A stretch of DNA of 64,000 nucleotides from CAYJBH01 sp964370825. GTDB taxonomy: Bacteria; Bacillota; Clostridia; Oscillospirales; Ruminococcaceae. The position numbers and the translations under genes are program-made. Shown here piece by piece: positions 7,110-15,588 of this stretch (the first letter of the stretch is position 1; every line of letters starts with the position of its first letter). The notes below the pieces were generated by a model. That model was not told the DNA's origin. It ran no database searches and saw only the letters and a program-made list of their open reading frames with translations. The stretch is from NCBI GenBank assembly GCA_964370825.1, contig CAYJKY010000010.1:1-64000 (forward strand), read 5' to 3'.

Positions 7110-8963
7110 ATGAAACTATACCATAAAAATAAATTTAAAGAGATAACATCTCAAACATCCAAAATATTTACAAAGCTTAGACCTAGCAAAAAAAGCAAGG
7201 TACAAAAAAGCTCAAACACCTTTATTGGAAACGGCATACTGACTCTTCAAAATGGCAGTATGCTTTATGAACTCAGCCTGTTTGGGCGCTTTACACATAC
7301 TCTCTATGAATTGGGATTTGTTGTTGAGTACTTTTTTGTCAAAATGTTTCGAAGTTTAAAGGTTTTTTCCAAGGTTGTGGGCGACTTTCTTGCTGAAATT
7401 TTAGGCAGATTTTTCGGCAGATTTTTTGGTCTGCTCTCCTATGCAGCAAGAGAATTTTCGGCTCCATTCGCCACTATAATTCGGGCAATTAAAACCGTAT
7501 CAGATATAAATGCAAAGGAAAAACATTACGGCTCGACTCACCTGAGTGTTAGGATTAAGGGTTATATTTTAACCGGAATAAAAAAACATCTGCATCTCAC
7601 ATCAAATCCGTTTTGCTATGTATTGCCTCTTGCGTCTCTTGCTGTCTTTATATACACTGCTTACACCATATTCGGTTATAGCTTTGTGTTAGAGGTTTCC
7701 AACAACAATCTTACGCTCGGATACATTGATAACGCAAAGACCATGGACTCTGCACGCACCATGGTTACTGAACGAATTCAATATCAAGGTGTTGAAAGCA
7801 CCTGGAAATTAGAGCCTGAATATACAATATCGATTGCCGAAGCATTACCTAAAAATATTGAAACACAGGATATCGCCACCCTTGCAAACAACCTTATTCT
7901 TTCCTCTGGGCAAGATATTCAGGAGGGAACCGGGTTATTTGTTGATGGACAATTTTATGGTGCTACGCAGGACAGAATACAGCTTGAGACGGACATTAAC
8001 GGTCTACTTGAGAGTTATCAGCGAAGCAAAACCGACTCCACAATTGGCTTCTTACAGGAAATCGAGATGGTTGACGGCTTGTTTTTACAAACCAGTATCG
8101 TTGAACACAATGAACTCCAGGATTTAATTAATAGTTCTACCGATGAAACAACCTTAACTTATATCGTTCAACCCGGTGATACCGCCTCAAGTATTGCTGC
8201 TGCATTTTCAATTACCACAGGTGAACTTCTTGCGTTAAATCCTAACATAGACTTTGACAACCTAACAGAGGGAAATCCACTTACGGTCACATTAAGTAGC
8301 TCATTTCTTACCGTCGAGGAGGTTCAGCCACTTGTTTTTGAAGAAACGGTTGCCTATCAGACCGAGAGGAAAAGTGTTTCAAGCCTACCCATGGGACAGG
8401 TCAACACCGTTGTTGAGGGTGTCGATGGTAGAAATCTCATCACTGCAAATGTTGTCTATATAGATGGTGTGCAAACCTCGGTGGAGCTCGTATCAACAGA
8501 GGTGTTAGAGGAACCCGTAAATGAGGTTATTGAGGTTGGAACTGCTCTTGGTAGCGGAGGTATAAGCTATGAAGGACCTGCACTCGGTAGCGGATCGATG
8601 GTTTGGCCAACCGGACCCGGCACCGGCGGTGTTTCCCGTGGATTTTCCGGAGTATATGCACATAATGGTATAGACATCTGGGGTGCTGTCGGAACTCCAA
8701 TATATGCGGCCGATAGCGGCGTGGTTGTGTCTGCGGTTTACGGCACCTACGGCTACGGTATACAGCTTGTTATCGACCATGGAAACGGATATATGACAAG
8801 ATACGCACACAACAGTGCCTTAAATGTTCAGTTGGGAGATACTGTGACTCAGGGTCAACAGATTGCAGGAATGGGTAGTACAGGAAACTCCACCGGCTCG
8901 CATCTACATTTTGAAGTGATTTTAAACGGCACCACCGTTGACCCGGCACCATATATTTATTAG
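7110..8963 (+). CDS. Membrane-anchored LysM-G5-M23 peptidoglycan endopeptidase
   Basis: This is a 617-residue cell-wall enzyme. Residues 1-165 are basic and cytoplasmic, and one membrane span lies at about 168-190. Outside are a LysM motif (350-396, YIVQPGDTASSIAAAF) that binds peptidoglycan, a G5 domain (about 400-480) and a C-terminal M23 metalloendopeptidase domain (about 495-617). Zinc ligands are visible: HNGID (His 518, Asp 522) and HLH 598-600. M23 enzymes cut peptide cross-bridges during growth, division or sporulation. The long N-terminal cytoplasmic part is unusual for the family and has no recognised domain. The gene is monocistronic, with its own promoter and terminator. Confidence 0.88.
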   Translation: MKLYHKNKFKEITSQTSKIFTKLRPSKKSKVQKSSNTFIGNGILTLQNGSMLYELSLFGRFTHTLYELGFVVEYFFVKMFRSLKVFSKVVGDFLAEILGRFFGRFFGLLSYAAREFSAPFATIIRAIKTVSDINAKEKHYGSTHLSVRIKGYILTGIKKHLHLTSNPFCYVLPLASLAVFIYTAYTIFGYSFVLEVSNNNLTLGYIDNAKTMDSARTMVTERIQYQGVESTWKLEPEYTISIAEALPKNIETQDIATLANNLILSSGQDIQEGTGLFVDGQFYGATQDRIQLETDINGLLESYQRSKTDSTIGFLQEIEMVDGLFLQTSIVEHNELQDLINSSTDETTLTYIVQPGDTASSIAAAFSITTGELLALNPNIDFDNLTEGNPLTVTLSSSFLTVEEVQPLVFEETVAYQTERKSVSSLPMGQVNTVVEGVDGRNLITANVVYIDGVQTSVELVSTEVLEEPVNEVIEVGTALGSGGISYEGPALGSGSMVWPTGPGTGGVSRGFSGVYAHNGIDIWGAVGTPIYAADSGVVVSAVYGTYGYGIQLVIDHGNGYMTRYAHNSALNVQLGDTVTQGQQIAGMGSTGNSTGSHLHFEVILNGTTVDPAPYIY

Positions 8964-8983
8964 TTACCTGAGAAGACAAACAA

Positions 8984-9020
8984 TAAAATCGACTGTGACA
9001 GTTAGTCACAGTCGATTTTA
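8984..9020. terminator. Bidirectional terminator between the M23 gene and pfkA
   Basis: TAAAATCGACTGTGAC and GTCACAGTCGATTTTA form a perfect 16-bp stem with a 5-base loop. It lies between two converging genes and can serve both. Confidence 0.95.
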
Positions 9021-9075
9021 TAATCATTTTAGTTTGAAAACACATTACATTTTAATACACACCATGTGTTCAATG

Positions 9076-10050
9076 TTATTGACTTACCGTTCCGGCAAGT
9101 TCGAGGAGTACCGGGTCTATCCCCTGCTTCATTGCGAGTGCTTCCTCCATGTCATAGTCTAATATTTCACTACCCTTGAGTGCAACTACACGATTTATAC
9201 GACCTTCTTCCAAAACCTTTACTGCATGAAAGCCCATTCGACTTGCCATTGTTCTATCCATCAGGCTAGGCGAACCTCCACGCTGAACATGGCCAAGCAC
9301 AGTGGCTCTGCTGTCAATTCCGGATAGCTGTTGAATTTTTTCGGCAAGTGAAAAAGCCTTACCTGCTCCCTCAGCAACCACTATAATGTAGTGTTTTTTT
9401 CCGGTTCCCTTTGCAAACATCATACGGTTTACTACATCCTTTTGAAGGTTATATTTGACCTCAGGTATCAGCGAACATAATGCTCCGGTGGCAATTCCTA
9501 CATTTAACGCAAGTTCACCGCAGTTGCGTCCCATAACCTCTACAACACTGCAACGGTCATGGCTTTGTGTTGTATCTCTCAGTTTGTCAATTGACTCTAT
9601 TGCAGTATTCATTGCGGTGTCATATCCTATGGTGTATTCACTGGAACCGACATCGTTATCGATTGTTGCTGGTATTCCAATACACGGTATCCCCTGTTTG
9701 GAAAGATCCATACAACCTCTGAAGGATCCGTCGCCTCCGATTACAATCATCGCATCGATCCCATGTTTTCTACAGTTAGCGGCTGCAAGCTGTTGACCTG
9801 CAAGCTTGATGAATTCTAAGCAACGTGCAGTGTGGAGAACTGTACCGCCACGATGAATAATTTCGGATACACTGCGGACATTCATCTCATAAATTTCTTC
9901 CTGTAAAAGACCATTGTACCCGTGCTTAACACCCATTACCTGGTAGCCTTTTGAGAGTGCTGTTCTGACCACAGCACGAACTGCAGCATTCATACCAGGA
10001 GCATCACCACCGCTTGTAAGTACGCCAATTTTTTTAATCTCGCCTGACAT
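9076..10050 (-). CDS. pfkA: ATP-dependent 6-phosphofructokinase
   Basis: PfkA phosphorylates fructose 6-phosphate to fructose 1,6-bisphosphate, the committed step of glycolysis. The 324-residue length matches bacterial PfkA. Motifs are complete: SGGDAPGMNAAVR (13-25), the ATP-binding GGDGS (105-109), the catalytic TIDND (129-133, Asp 131) and MGRNCGELA near 173. Gly-Gly-Asp-Gly at the ATP site indicates an ATP rather than PPi enzyme. AAAGGAG precedes the ATG. It is transcribed alone from a promoter interleaved with that of the opposite sugar gene. Pyruvate kinase, often its partner, is not adjacent. Confidence 0.97.
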   Translation of the reverse strand: MSGEIKKIGVLTSGGDAPGMNAAVRAVVRTALSKGYQVMGVKHGYNGLLQEEIYEMNVRSVSEIIHRGGTVLHTARCLEFIKLAGQQLAAANCRKHGIDAMIVIGGDGSFRGCMDLSKQGIPCIGIPATIDNDVGSSEYTIGYDTAMNTAIESIDKLRDTTQSHDRCSVVEVMGRNCGELALNVGIATGALCSLIPEVKYNLQKDVVNRMMFAKGTGKKHYIIVVAEGAGKAFSLAEKIQQLSGIDSRATVLGHVQRGGSPSLMDRTMASRMGFHAVKVLEEGRINRVVALKGSEILDYDMEEALAMKQGIDPVLLELAGTVSQ

Positions 10051-10094
10051 AGAAAACTCCTTTATTTAGGTTGCATATTTTTTATATATACAAT

Positions 10095-10141
10095 ATTATA
10101 ACATAAAAGTAATTGATTTTCAACAAGTTTCATGTTATAAT
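10095..10141. promoter_or_regulatory. Back-to-back divergent promoters of pfkA and the sugar nucleotidyltransferase
   Basis: Minus strand: TTGAAA (10118-10123), 17 bases, TATAAT (10095-10100), firing toward pfkA. Plus strand: TTGATT (10113-10118), 17 bases, TATAAT (10136-10141). The two -35 boxes share base 10118, so polymerase occupancy should be mutually exclusive. Confidence 0.8.
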
Positions 10142-10201
10142 TTTGTTAAGATAGATTATTTCTTAACAATTCGTGCGTGATTAACATTGGAGGTAAATGC
10201 A

Positions 10202-11107
10202 ATGACATTAGTTATTTTAGCTGCTGGTCTCGGCTCCCGCTACGGCGGACTAAAACAGCTCGACCCTGTAGGCCCATGCGGTGAATTCATCATCGATTAT
10301 TCGGTTTATGATGCCGTAAGAGCTGGGTTTGACGAGGTTTGTTTTATTATCAGAGAAGAACATCTCGATGATTTTAAATCTACCATAGGCGATAGGATTG
10401 CAAAGACGGTTAAGGTGAGCTATGCATTCCAATCTCTAAATGATTTACCGGATGGATTTACTCTTCCCGAAGGTAGAACAAAACCTTGGGGAACAGCACA
10501 TGCCCTTTTGTGCGCAAAAAACGTTGTCAAGGGTGATTTTGCTGTTTTAAATGCCGATGATTTTTACGGTAAAGAAGCTTTTCAGGCTGTGTTCGACTTT
10601 ATGAAGGACAGCAACAAAGATGATGCACTAAAGCATTTTTGTATGGCCGGTTACCTGCTAAAAAACACCATAACCGATAATGGACATGTGTCCAGAGGTG
10701 TGTGTGTGGTAAATAACGATTCAACACTTGACTCGATAGTTGAGCGTGTTAAGATTGAAAAACGTGAGGCAGGAATTGCATATCTTGAAGACGATGTTTG
10801 GCACCCTCTTTCAGAAGATACCGTTGTTTCGATGAATATCTTCGGTTTTACCGATGATGTATTCGAAATGCTAGAGCAGGGATTCACTGATTTTTTAAAT
10901 GACGATACAACCGATAAACAAAAAGGCGAATTCTTCCTTCCTCTTGCAATAGAATATATGAAAGCAAAGAACTTTTCCGATTTAACCGTTCTTAACTGTA
11001 ACGCAAAATGGTATGGCGTTACATATCGTGAGGACCGCGAAGCAATGGTTGCATTTTTACAATCATCAACCGAGAGTGGATTATATAAAAAGGGGTTATG
11101 GGAATGA
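10202..11107 (+). CDS. Sugar-phosphate nucleotidyltransferase
   Basis: The 301-residue protein is a nucleotide-diphospho-sugar transferase. The N-terminal LAAGLGSRYGGLKQ (6-19) binds the nucleotide, WGTAHAL lies at 96-102, and NADDFYG (117-123) contains the metal-binding aspartate. It probably converts a sugar 1-phosphate and NTP to an NDP-sugar; which sugar is not readable. ATG 10202 is used because GGAGG lies 8 bases before it; the upstream TTG at 10187 overlaps that site. The next gene, a hexosamine-kinase-like protein, starts at an ATGA overlap. Together they suggest a sugar salvage route: kinase, then nucleotidyl transfer. Confidence 0.85.
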   Translation: MTLVILAAGLGSRYGGLKQLDPVGPCGEFIIDYSVYDAVRAGFDEVCFIIREEHLDDFKSTIGDRIAKTVKVSYAFQSLNDLPDGFTLPEGRTKPWGTAHALLCAKNVVKGDFAVLNADDFYGKEAFQAVFDFMKDSNKDDALKHFCMAGYLLKNTITDNGHVSRGVCVVNNDSTLDSIVERVKIEKREAGIAYLEDDVWHPLSEDTVVSMNIFGFTDDVFEMLEQGFTDFLNDDTTDKQKGEFFLPLAIEYMKAKNFSDLTVLNCNAKWYGVTYREDREAMVAFLQSSTESGLYKKGLWE

Positions 11108-12204
11108 GCAGTGTACTGCCAAATGGGCATTTAGAGGAAATTTTATCGACATTTGAATTACCAGTCCATAAGGATGTCGAGGTAAAGAAGTTTGGAAACG
11201 GTCATATACATAAAACTTATTCTCTTTACATAGGAAGCGAAGGGTTCGTTCTACAACAGGTAAACACAGTAGCTTTTAATTCACCTAAAAAGCTGATGGA
11301 AAATATTACTGCTGTTTGTGAGTATCTAAAGAAAAAAATTATAGAATCCGGCGGTGATGCAACAAGAGAGACAAGAAATGTTGTTTATACTCATGATGGT
11401 AGAAGTTATCACACCACATCAGACGGTGCAGTGTACAGAATTTTCACAATGGTCGAGGATGTAGTTTGCTATGAGGCTGTAGATAACACCGAGCTTTTTC
11501 ATCGATGTGGCGAAGCGTTCGGGCTCTTTCAAAAACAGCTTGCTGACTTTCCGGCATCAACCCTTCATGATACAATTGAGAACTTTCACAACACCCCTAT
11601 AAGATTCGAAAATTTCGAAAAGGCAGTAGAGCAGGACCCTCTCGGAAGAGTTGCCGGTGCCAAAAGAGAGATTGAATTTATTAAGCAGCGCAAAGATATT
11701 TGCGGATATATTACCGAGCGACTTGCCGATGGAAGAATTCCATTAAAGGTTACCCATAACGACACCAAGCTTAATAACGTTCTTTTTGATGCCAAAACAG
11801 ATGAAGCCGTTTGTATTATCGATCTCGACACTATAATGCCGGGCTCGTTACTATATGACTTTGGCGATTCTATCCGTTTTGGTGCCTCTTCGGCGGCAGA
11901 GGATGAAACTGACCTTGATAAAGTATACCTTCGCACCGACTTTTACAAGGCATATCTCGATGGATTTTTATCACAACTCAATGACACAATTACAGATGAG
12001 GAGATCAAGGGACTCTATTACGGCGCACTCCTCATGACATTTGAGGTTGGTATGAGGTTTTTAACCGACTACATTCTTGGCGACGTATATTTTCATACCG
12101 CCTACCCGGAACACAACCTCCACCGATCGAGAACCCAGTTGAAGCTGATTGAAGAGATGGAAAATAAAAAGGAAGAATTACTGAAATTTGTAGAAAATCG
12201 GTAA
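11104..12204 (+). CDS. Phosphotransferase resembling N-acetylhexosamine 1-kinase (NahK-like)
   Basis: The product is a 366-residue APH-fold kinase. The catalytic loop THNDTKLNNVLFD and the following IIDLDTIMPG (metal-binding Asp) are visible. The TIMPG after the acidic motif is characteristic of NahK/LnpB, which phosphorylates GlcNAc or GalNAc at C1 in Bifidobacterium. It starts with ATG inside the ATGA overlap of the nucleotidyltransferase stop, with AAGGGG 7-8 bases upstream; an ATG at 11098 is too close to that site. The pairing with a nucleotidyltransferase echoes the lnp/GNB pathway, but no phosphorylase is nearby. Substrate assignment is inference. Confidence 0.7.
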   Translation: MSSVLPNGHLEEILSTFELPVHKDVEVKKFGNGHIHKTYSLYIGSEGFVLQQVNTVAFNSPKKLMENITAVCEYLKKKIIESGGDATRETRNVVYTHDGRSYHTTSDGAVYRIFTMVEDVVCYEAVDNTELFHRCGEAFGLFQKQLADFPASTLHDTIENFHNTPIRFENFEKAVEQDPLGRVAGAKREIEFIKQRKDICGYITERLADGRIPLKVTHNDTKLNNVLFDAKTDEAVCIIDLDTIMPGSLLYDFGDSIRFGASSAAEDETDLDKVYLRTDFYKAYLDGFLSQLNDTITDEEIKGLYYGALLMTFEVGMRFLTDYILGDVYFHTAYPEHNLHRSRTQLKLIEEMENKKEELLKFVENR

Positions 12205-12250
12205 TGCATCCGTGGATTTTTGTTGCGACAATTAGAGGATATTTTTCAAT

Positions 12251-12297
12251 GACAAGAAAAAGCAGGAACCGTGATGAACGGTTCCTGCTTTCTTGTC
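12251..12297. terminator. Strong terminator after the sugar kinase gene
   Basis: AAGCAGGAACCG pairs with CGGTTCCTGCTT around a 7-base loop, and flanking GACAAGA/TCTTGTC extend the stem. It separates the plus-strand sugar pair from the converging minus-strand P-loop gene. Confidence 0.9.
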
Positions 12298-12377
12298 GTT
12301 GCTATTATCATATAGTTGATTAAGTTGAAAGACAACATTGTAAAAGCTATAGATAAACTCATGATAAATTTTTAAAT

Positions 12378-12935
12378 TTAAGTGTTTCGCAAGATATTTT
12401 GTATATGTCTATCAATGTGTTCGGCAGTTTGCTCGGGGGTTAAATCCGTATTATCGACCAGAAAAATCTCAGGCGATGTTTTCTTAGCATTTTCACTTAA
12501 CCAATTATTAAAGTCAATCGAAGATTTCAACCATTTTTCATCATGAATATTTCTACCGTTTTTCATTTTAGCAACTAAGCTGTCTTCACTGCACACTATA
12601 GCAATATAATGAATATCAGAAAAGAGTTTTCTTTCATTTTTGGGTTCATACTGTTTGGGTATAGCGCACCCACAAAGCACAACCGGTAGTCCAATTTGCG
12701 ACACACTTGCGGCAACATTCATCCATAATGTTCTATATTCGCTGTAGTCATCAGCAGGTGTATTATATATCTCGTTCCATAGCAAATCACCTTCAAGCAC
12801 AATATAGTTTTTTTCATTTTTAAATAGTATATCGCATGTTGTAGACTTACCCACTCCGCTTGCACCAGAGACAATAAATAGTTTTTGTTTTTTTGTAGGA
12901 TTCATCGTAAAATTCAAACCTCGTAACATAGGCAT
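12378..12935 (-). CDS. P-loop NTPase, small-molecule kinase-like
   Basis: This 185-residue protein has Walker A SGASGVGKST near residue 24 and the general layout of shikimate/gluconate/nucleoside-type kinases. A downstream LVDNTDLTPEQTAEHI resembles the C-terminal end of such kinases. The substrate is unknown. Two starts are possible: 12935 (GGATAAA about 9-10 bases upstream) or an internal ATG at 12905; the P-loop is intact in either. It stands alone, downstream of the prsA-like gene with 27 bases between them, so co-transcription is plausible. It may also be an AAA family protein of unknown role. Confidence 0.65.
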   Translation of the reverse strand: MPMLRGLNFTMNPTKKQKLFIVSGASGVGKSTTCDILFKNEKNYIVLEGDLLWNEIYNTPADDYSEYRTLWMNVAASVSQIGLPVVLCGCAIPKQYEPKNERKLFSDIHYIAIVCSEDSLVAKMKNGRNIHDEKWLKSSIDFNNWLSENAKKTSPEIFLVDNTDLTPEQTAEHIDRHIQNILRNT

Positions 12936-12962
12936 GTTAAACTTTTATCCTGCAGATATTCT

Positions 12963-14048
12963 TTAACCTACTGTACTTACAAACATATCAGGGAATAAAA
13001 TATCTATTGTTATGTTGTCATATTGAGATGTATAAACTACGTTTAGCTCTTCAACATACTGAGTAATGCTCTCCTCCAGCAGATTAACGGTATGCTCTCC
13101 GCTTAATGTTTCAAGATTCTCTTCTAAAACCTGATCTGTGATCTCGATTTTTTGTATTATATGGTAACCGTAATCGGTTTGTACCGGATCACTGATGTCA
13201 CCAACCTCCATTTCAAAGGATTCCTCTTCAAACTCCGGTACCATCACATCGTATGTAAAAAAGTAGCCTTCCGGGTTGGATTCCATTCCGGGATCTATGT
13301 TATACTCCTCTATCAAAAGGTCAAAGTTTTCACCATCTCTCGCCCTTTCGGTAATACTGTTTGCCAAATCCTCTAAAGATTCAAATGCATTACCATCAGC
13401 ATCAACAGCACCTTCCAGTGAGGTGTCATCCACAAGCACATGCTTAACCATCACGTAGCTTTCCTCAGCAATAGCCTTCAGCTCCTCGTTTGAAAGTGTG
13501 TTACCATTTGCCGGATCGGAATAATAGGTATATATTTTGTTGCTGAGTTCTGACATATACAGCTGGTTATTGTAAAATTCGATTGATATTCCGCTTTGTT
13601 CAAGAACCTGGTTAAAAGCATCTTCTCCGCCGCTCTGGGCAATGTAGCTGTCTAAGTTAGCCTGTATAGTCACCTCATCTTCCTCGGTGATTTCAATCCC
13701 TAAATCATCTGCCATTTTCCGAAATGCCGCTTCCTGAATTATATATTCCGCAGAAAACTCCTTTATAATTTCGTAGAACTCCTTGCTTTCATCAGAGCCG
13801 TCTGCTAAAAGAGCAACGTCTCCTTGGGTGTACTGTGCGGCATTTGCCATAATTAAATCAGCAAAATATTGCTTACTTATACCATAATCATCAATCTGCA
13901 TAATATAGGTCATGTCATTGAGTTTCGCTTCGGTAACCTCTCCCGCCGAGGCTCTGTAGCCATATGGGTCCGACAGGGTGGGTTCTGCCGAACAACCAAC
14001 CATAATAATTGTTAGAATAGCCAGTACAACTGCTGTAAATTTTTTCAT
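12963..14048 (-). CDS. prsA: PrsA-type foldase lipoprotein with parvulin PPIase domain
   Basis: The 361-residue lipoprotein (lipobox IMVGC, Cys 19) resembles PrsA/SurA chaperones that fold secreted proteins on the outer face of the membrane. A SurA_N-like helical region spans about 45-190. A parvulin rotamase domain spans about 195-305, with VKHVLV at its start and YGYHIIQKIEI at its end. The inter-domain stretch is acidic. GAAAGGAA precedes the ATG, and a strong promoter lies at 14164-14192. PrsA family membership is confident; which secreted clients it serves is unknown. Confidence 0.85.
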   Translation of the reverse strand: MKKFTAVVLAILTIIMVGCSAEPTLSDPYGYRASAGEVTEAKLNDMTYIMQIDDYGISKQYFADLIMANAAQYTQGDVALLADGSDESKEFYEIIKEFSAEYIIQEAAFRKMADDLGIEITEEDEVTIQANLDSYIAQSGGEDAFNQVLEQSGISIEFYNNQLYMSELSNKIYTYYSDPANGNTLSNEELKAIAEESYVMVKHVLVDDTSLEGAVDADGNAFESLEDLANSITERARDGENFDLLIEEYNIDPGMESNPEGYFFTYDVMVPEFEEESFEMEVGDISDPVQTDYGYHIIQKIEITDQVLEENLETLSGEHTVNLLEESITQYVEELNVVYTSQYDNITIDILFPDMFVSTVG

Positions 14049-14163
14049 TTTTAAATATTTCCTTTCTTGACACCTCTTATCGGCGTCTGTGGTTAAATTG
14101 ATAATTGTTTAGGGTTCGCTGTTTTTCAACTCTATTGTACCATGTAAATAGAATATAACGCTT

Positions 14164-14192
14164 ATTATAACACAGTCAAAAAGTCATTGCAA
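14164..14192 (-). promoter_or_regulatory. Sigma-A promoter of the prsA-like gene
   Basis: On the minus strand TTGCAA (14187-14192), 17 bases, then TATAAT (14164-14169). Confidence 0.75.
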
Positions 14193-14213
14193 GCACTTTA
14201 TTTCTCTGTGTTA

Positions 14214-15470
14214 TCACAAATTCTTTTTTTCTTTCGCAACCGCAAGCATAAGTTTTATTCTGTTTTCCTGATTCACCTTTGTTGCGCCGGGATCATAATC
14301 AATCGCAACTATGTTCGAATTGCTGAAAATTGAGCGTATTTTTCTAATCATTCCTTTGCCTACTATATGATTAGGCAGACATCCGAATGGCTGTGCGCAG
14401 ACAATATTTTCATAACCCTGCTCGCAGAGTTCCAGCATTTCGGCTGTTAGCAGCCATCCCTCGCCCATCTTATTTCCATGTCCCACAACACCATCCACAA
14501 GATGCTTTAAATGTCGGTATTCACCGGGCGGTTGAAATTTTGAATGTCTTTTTACCGCATCTATGATAGCCGTTTCGATTTCGATAAAGTATCTCATTAT
14601 CCGATTCATAAAGCCAAACTTTATCGCATTCCCGCCATACAATTTTATGTCTTCAATACGATTATCCAGTTTAAAAATCATAAAACCCATTAATCCGGGA
14701 ACCATTATTTCACATCCCTGCGACAGTAAAAATTTTTCAAGCGAGTTGTTTGCGAGTGCAGAATATTTTACATAGATTTCCCCGACAATACCGACCTTAA
14801 CCTTTTCCTGTTTCACCGTCTCTATCTCTGAAAAGTAATCGGAAATAAGGTTTAAATTCCCTTTAATATCTTTTAATGACATTCCCTTTTTATTGTGAAA
14901 GTCGGTGTTCAGTCGGTCAATCCAGTAATCAACCGCATCTTGCGCCTCCCCACAAGAGAGCTCATACGGTTCGATTTGGTTTTTTAGTAGCATTAGCATA
15001 TCGCCGTAGATGATTGCGGCGAGAGTTTTTCTTAGCATTGCGAGGGTAAATTTAAAACCGGAATTTTTTTCAAGACCGGATAGGTTTAGCGATATTACCG
15101 GCACATGTTCAAAGCCTGCTTTTTTTAAGGCCTTTCTCAAAAGGTGGATATAGTTTGAGGCTCGGCATCCCCCACCGGTTTGGGTTATCATAAGTGCGGT
15201 TTTATTTACATCATACATACCGCTTTCCAATGCATCCAAAAACTGTCCAATGACTAAAAGAGCCGGATAACATGTATCGTTGTGAACATATTTAAGACCA
15301 CAATCCACAACCGATTTGCCGGAATTTTTCAATATTTCAAGCTCATATCCGTAATCAAAAAATATTTTTTGAATGAAGGTAAAGTGAATTGGTAGCATGT
15401 CCGGAGCCAATATTTTATAGCTCCTTTTCATCTCCTTCGTAAACTCCACCCTTTCAGACACCATATTCAT
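14214..15470 (-). CDS. HgdB-like C-terminal part of a split 2-hydroxyacyl-CoA dehydratase activase
   Basis: This 418-residue protein corresponds to the C-terminal module of large (about 1400-residue) acyl-CoA dehydratase activase-related proteins. Cysteines that could bind an Fe-S centre occur at DTCYPA, GGGCRAS and QPFGCLPNH, as in the dehydratase family. The enzyme substrate is unknown. Many Clostridia encode this module fused to the two ASKHA domains; here it is a separate gene, 119 bases past the stop of its partner. The ATG at 15470 has no ribosome site and directly follows an in-frame TAA, so translation probably depends on the small ORF overlapping it. An internal ATG at 15431 is an alternative start. 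Confidence 0.75.
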   Translation of the reverse strand: MNMVSERVEFTKEMKRSYKILAPDMLPIHFTFIQKIFFDYGYELEILKNSGKSVVDCGLKYVHNDTCYPALLVIGQFLDALESGMYDVNKTALMITQTGGGCRASNYIHLLRKALKKAGFEHVPVISLNLSGLEKNSGFKFTLAMLRKTLAAIIYGDMLMLLKNQIEPYELSCGEAQDAVDYWIDRLNTDFHNKKGMSLKDIKGNLNLISDYFSEIETVKQEKVKVGIVGEIYVKYSALANNSLEKFLLSQGCEIMVPGLMGFMIFKLDNRIEDIKLYGGNAIKFGFMNRIMRYFIEIETAIIDAVKRHSKFQPPGEYRHLKHLVDGVVGHGNKMGEGWLLTAEMLELCEQGYENIVCAQPFGCLPNHIVGKGMIRKIRSIFSNSNIVAIDYDPGATKVNQENRIKLMLAVAKEKKNL

Positions 15471-15513
15471 TTATTCTACGCGTTTTAAACTCACAAAAAA
15501 TTTTATCTCTCAT
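15454..15513 (-). CDS. 19-codon ORF with strong ribosome site overlapping the activase C-terminal gene
   Basis: GGAAGGAGGG sits 7 bases before an ATG at 15513, the best ribosome site in the region. The frame encodes a basic 19-residue peptide (MRDKIFCEFK...) and stops at TGA 15454, 16 bases past the start of the 418-codon gene in another frame. The arrangement fits translational coupling or a leader peptide. A single-base correction does not join the frames, because the 418-codon frame has TAA immediately before its ATG. No homologue is recognised. Confidence 0.45.
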   Translation of the reverse strand: MRDKIFCEFKTRRINEYGV

Positions 15514-15588
15514 GATAACACGCCCTCCTTCCGTTTTTACTATCACATCTTATATGCCACGCCTTAGTCAATTGTGTCATCGCCACCA

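Noticed and set aside
14214..15588. Simple one-base frameshift explaining the split activase
   Set aside because: Removing or adding one base in the 19-codon ORF meets a stop before the 418-codon frame; TAA lies directly before its ATG.
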